A stretch of 6,563 nucleotides of DNA from DASWOJ01 sp964242415 (GTDB lineage Bacteria; Pseudomonadota; Alphaproteobacteria; Acetobacterales; Acetobacteraceae): positions 1 through 6,563 of the forward strand of contig CAXTAT010000066.1 in NCBI GenBank assembly GCA_964242415.1, given 5' to 3'. A program made the position numbers and the translations under genes. This document shows positions 5,632 to 6,563 of this stretch, piece by piece. Under the pieces are notes generated by a model. It ran no database searches. It was not told where the DNA came from and was given only the letters and a program-made list of their open reading frames with translations. Numbering within the stretch: the first letter of the stretch is position 1; every line of letters begins with the position of its first letter.

Positions 5632-6237
5632 ATGCTGCCGGCTAGGACCGTTGCGCTTGCGCTGGCCGTTATGCTCGGTGGGTGCGGCAACGGCGATGGC
5701 GGCGTGCTGGCCGGCTTGCCCGGGGACTTCGCCAGTCGGCCGCCAGCCGGTCCCTCGGTGCCGGCCGGCGCGCCGGCCGTTACGGGCTTCGACGGCTATT
5801 ACCAGGGTACTCTTGCCGCCACCGAGCCGGCCTGCCCCGGCGCACCACTCGCGATGCCCATCCCGCGCGACATGCTGGTGTTGGATGGCAACGTGGCCTT
5901 CGGTGTTAATCTGCCGTTCAGCGGTGTTGTGGCGAGGGACGGCATGGTTGCGCTGCACGACGGGGAGTTCGGCGCCTTGGCGGGCCAGTTCGCCGACGCT
6001 GGGTTCTTGGGAACGCTGGCGGCCGGACCGGGCTGCCGCTGGCTGGTGCGGCTGCACCGGGTCGATGAGCCGCTGCCGCCCGACCCGGTGCAGCCGCAGC
6101 CAGTGGACACTCAGCCTGCCACCGGTCCCGCCGCCGTTGGTCCCGCCGGCCCGCAGCCGGGGCCGCTGCCCGCCCGGCCGCCCACGCTGGAGCGTCTGCG
6201 AGGCATCACCGGCGACCGGGGCATCCCGCCACCCTGA
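5632..6237 (+). CDS. small lipoprotein with two-cysteine beta-rich domain
   Basis: A 201-residue predicted lipoprotein. The N-terminus MLPARTVALALAVMLGGC has a charged start, a hydrophobic core and a lipobox LGGC ending at Cys18, so processing by signal peptidase II is expected. A Gly/Pro-rich linker follows to about residue 50. The domain at about 52-142 begins FDGYYQGTL, contains Cys68 (EPACPG), a central LDGNVAFGV and SGVVARDGMV, then FLGTLAAGPGCRWLVRL with Cys135. This spacing of a Y-x-G-T strand, an early Cys and a final G-C-x-W/Y strand matches a pattern I recall in many uncharacterised proteobacterial exported proteins, and the two cysteines may form a disulfide. Residues 148-183 are Pro/Gln-rich and likely disordered. 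ATG 5632 is preferred over the in-frame ATG 5575 because GAGGA precedes it (5624-5628) and it gives a clean lipoprotein signal. No function is assignable. Confidence 0.75.
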   Translation: MLPARTVALALAVMLGGCGNGDGGVLAGLPGDFASRPPAGPSVPAGAPAVTGFDGYYQGTLAATEPACPGAPLAMPIPRDMLVLDGNVAFGVNLPFSGVVARDGMVALHDGEFGALAGQFADAGFLGTLAAGPGCRWLVRLHRVDEPLPPDPVQPQPVDTQPATGPAAVGPAGPQPGPLPARPPTLERLRGITGDRGIPPP

Positions 6238-6563
6238 ACGGTGCCCGCCCGAACCCGGGCGCCATGTCCGGCGCGAACGCCGCCGCCACCTGGCACGGCG
6301 TGGCCCGGCGGCGGCCCGGCCGCCCCGGCTGCCGGTTGATATCGACCAGCAGCGTCCCGCCGCCCGCCATCGCCAGCCGCACCCGCCCCTGGTGCAGCAC
6401 CCGCACCCAAAGCGGCTGCGGCCCGCCCACCCCGGTCAGCAGCCCGTGGCCGAGTGCCGCCACCCGGTCCCGGTAGTCCGCCGCCAGCTCCGGAGTGTGC
6501 GAGTGGTACGTAAGCGTCTGGTGATGGCCGCCTTGTTGGCCTGGGGCTGATTTGGTCTGCTTC
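6206..6563 (-). CDS. C-terminal part of an unrecognised reverse-strand gene
   Basis: The reverse strand is open from the window edge to TGA at 6208-6206, giving 118 residues of a protein whose start lies outside the window. Codon third positions are overwhelmingly G or C, as in the confident genes, and the reading is protein-like: HTPELAADYRDRVAALGHGL, LWVRVLHQGRVRLAMAGGG, TLLVDINRQPG. The last ~35 residues are Arg/Pro/Ala-rich and less structured. A GTG at 6463-6461 could be an internal start giving 85 residues, but the frame stays open and plausible upstream of it, so a truncated longer gene is more likely. It converges on the lipoprotein gene and overlaps its 3' end by 32 bases. I recognise no family. 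Confidence 0.55.
   Translation of the reverse strand, partial: KQTKSAPGQQGGHHQTLTYHSHTPELAADYRDRVAALGHGLLTGVGGPQPLWVRVLHQGRVRLAMAGGGTLLVDINRQPGRPGRRRATPCQVAAAFAPDMAPGFGRAPFRVAGCPGRR

Noticed and set aside
6281..6320. GCCGCCGCC / GGCGGCGG inverted match near the convergent gene ends
   Set aside because: Simple GC-rich codon repetition (Arg/Ala codons of the reverse gene), not followed by a T-tract.
5651..6550. Forward open frame of 299 codons overlapping the lipoprotein and the reverse-strand gene
   Set aside because: Arg/Pro/Cys/Trp-rich out-of-frame reading that spans two better-supported genes on opposite strands.

Overview
The window is high-GC DNA (roughly 70% over the genes). Codon third positions are strongly G/C, ABC-transport genes are packed tightly, and one spacer holds a short palindromic element with CGTCATTGCG-type ends. 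I read this as an alphaproteobacterium, plausibly an Acetobacteraceae or other Rhodospirillales relative. That placement is inference from composition and gene similarity, not from a marker gene.

Positions 1-488 hold no confident gene. The first ~420 bases are clearly poorer in GC (about 53% by hand count) than the rest. They contain only a weak open frame running in from the left edge (3-245) and, at 396-498, a perfect but orphan ribosome-binding site followed by a signal-peptide-like reading without a start codon.

Positions 489-5389 form one compact forward operon of five genes: two different TauC-type permeases, a TauA-type periplasmic binding protein with a twin-arginine-like signal, a TauB-type ATPase, and a class III PLP aminotransferase with all key residues (Lys285, Asp256, Arg415). 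Spacings are about 10-22, 16, 2 and 19 bases, so co-transcription is very likely. The import genes resemble E. coli tauABC. The aminotransferase sits where a taurine-catabolic enzyme would be expected and would fit a taurine:pyruvate (or other omega-amine:pyruvate) aminotransferase. The inferred pathway is capture of taurine or a related amino-sulfonate/omega-amine, ATP-driven import through a heterodimeric channel, then deamination to the aldehyde (sulfoacetaldehyde if the substrate is taurine). No sulfoacetaldehyde acetyltransferase (xsc), tauD or regulator is present in the window, so the substrate is not proven.

Positions 5390-5631 are the spacer after the operon: a weak hairpin that may terminate it, then a ~105-bp imperfect palindromic repeat (5463-5567). 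Positions 5632-6237 encode a small lipoprotein with a two-cysteine beta-rich domain and a proline-rich tail. Converging on it from the right, and overlapping its last 32 bases, is the C-terminal part of a reverse-strand gene (6206-6563) that continues past the window edge and that I do not recognise.
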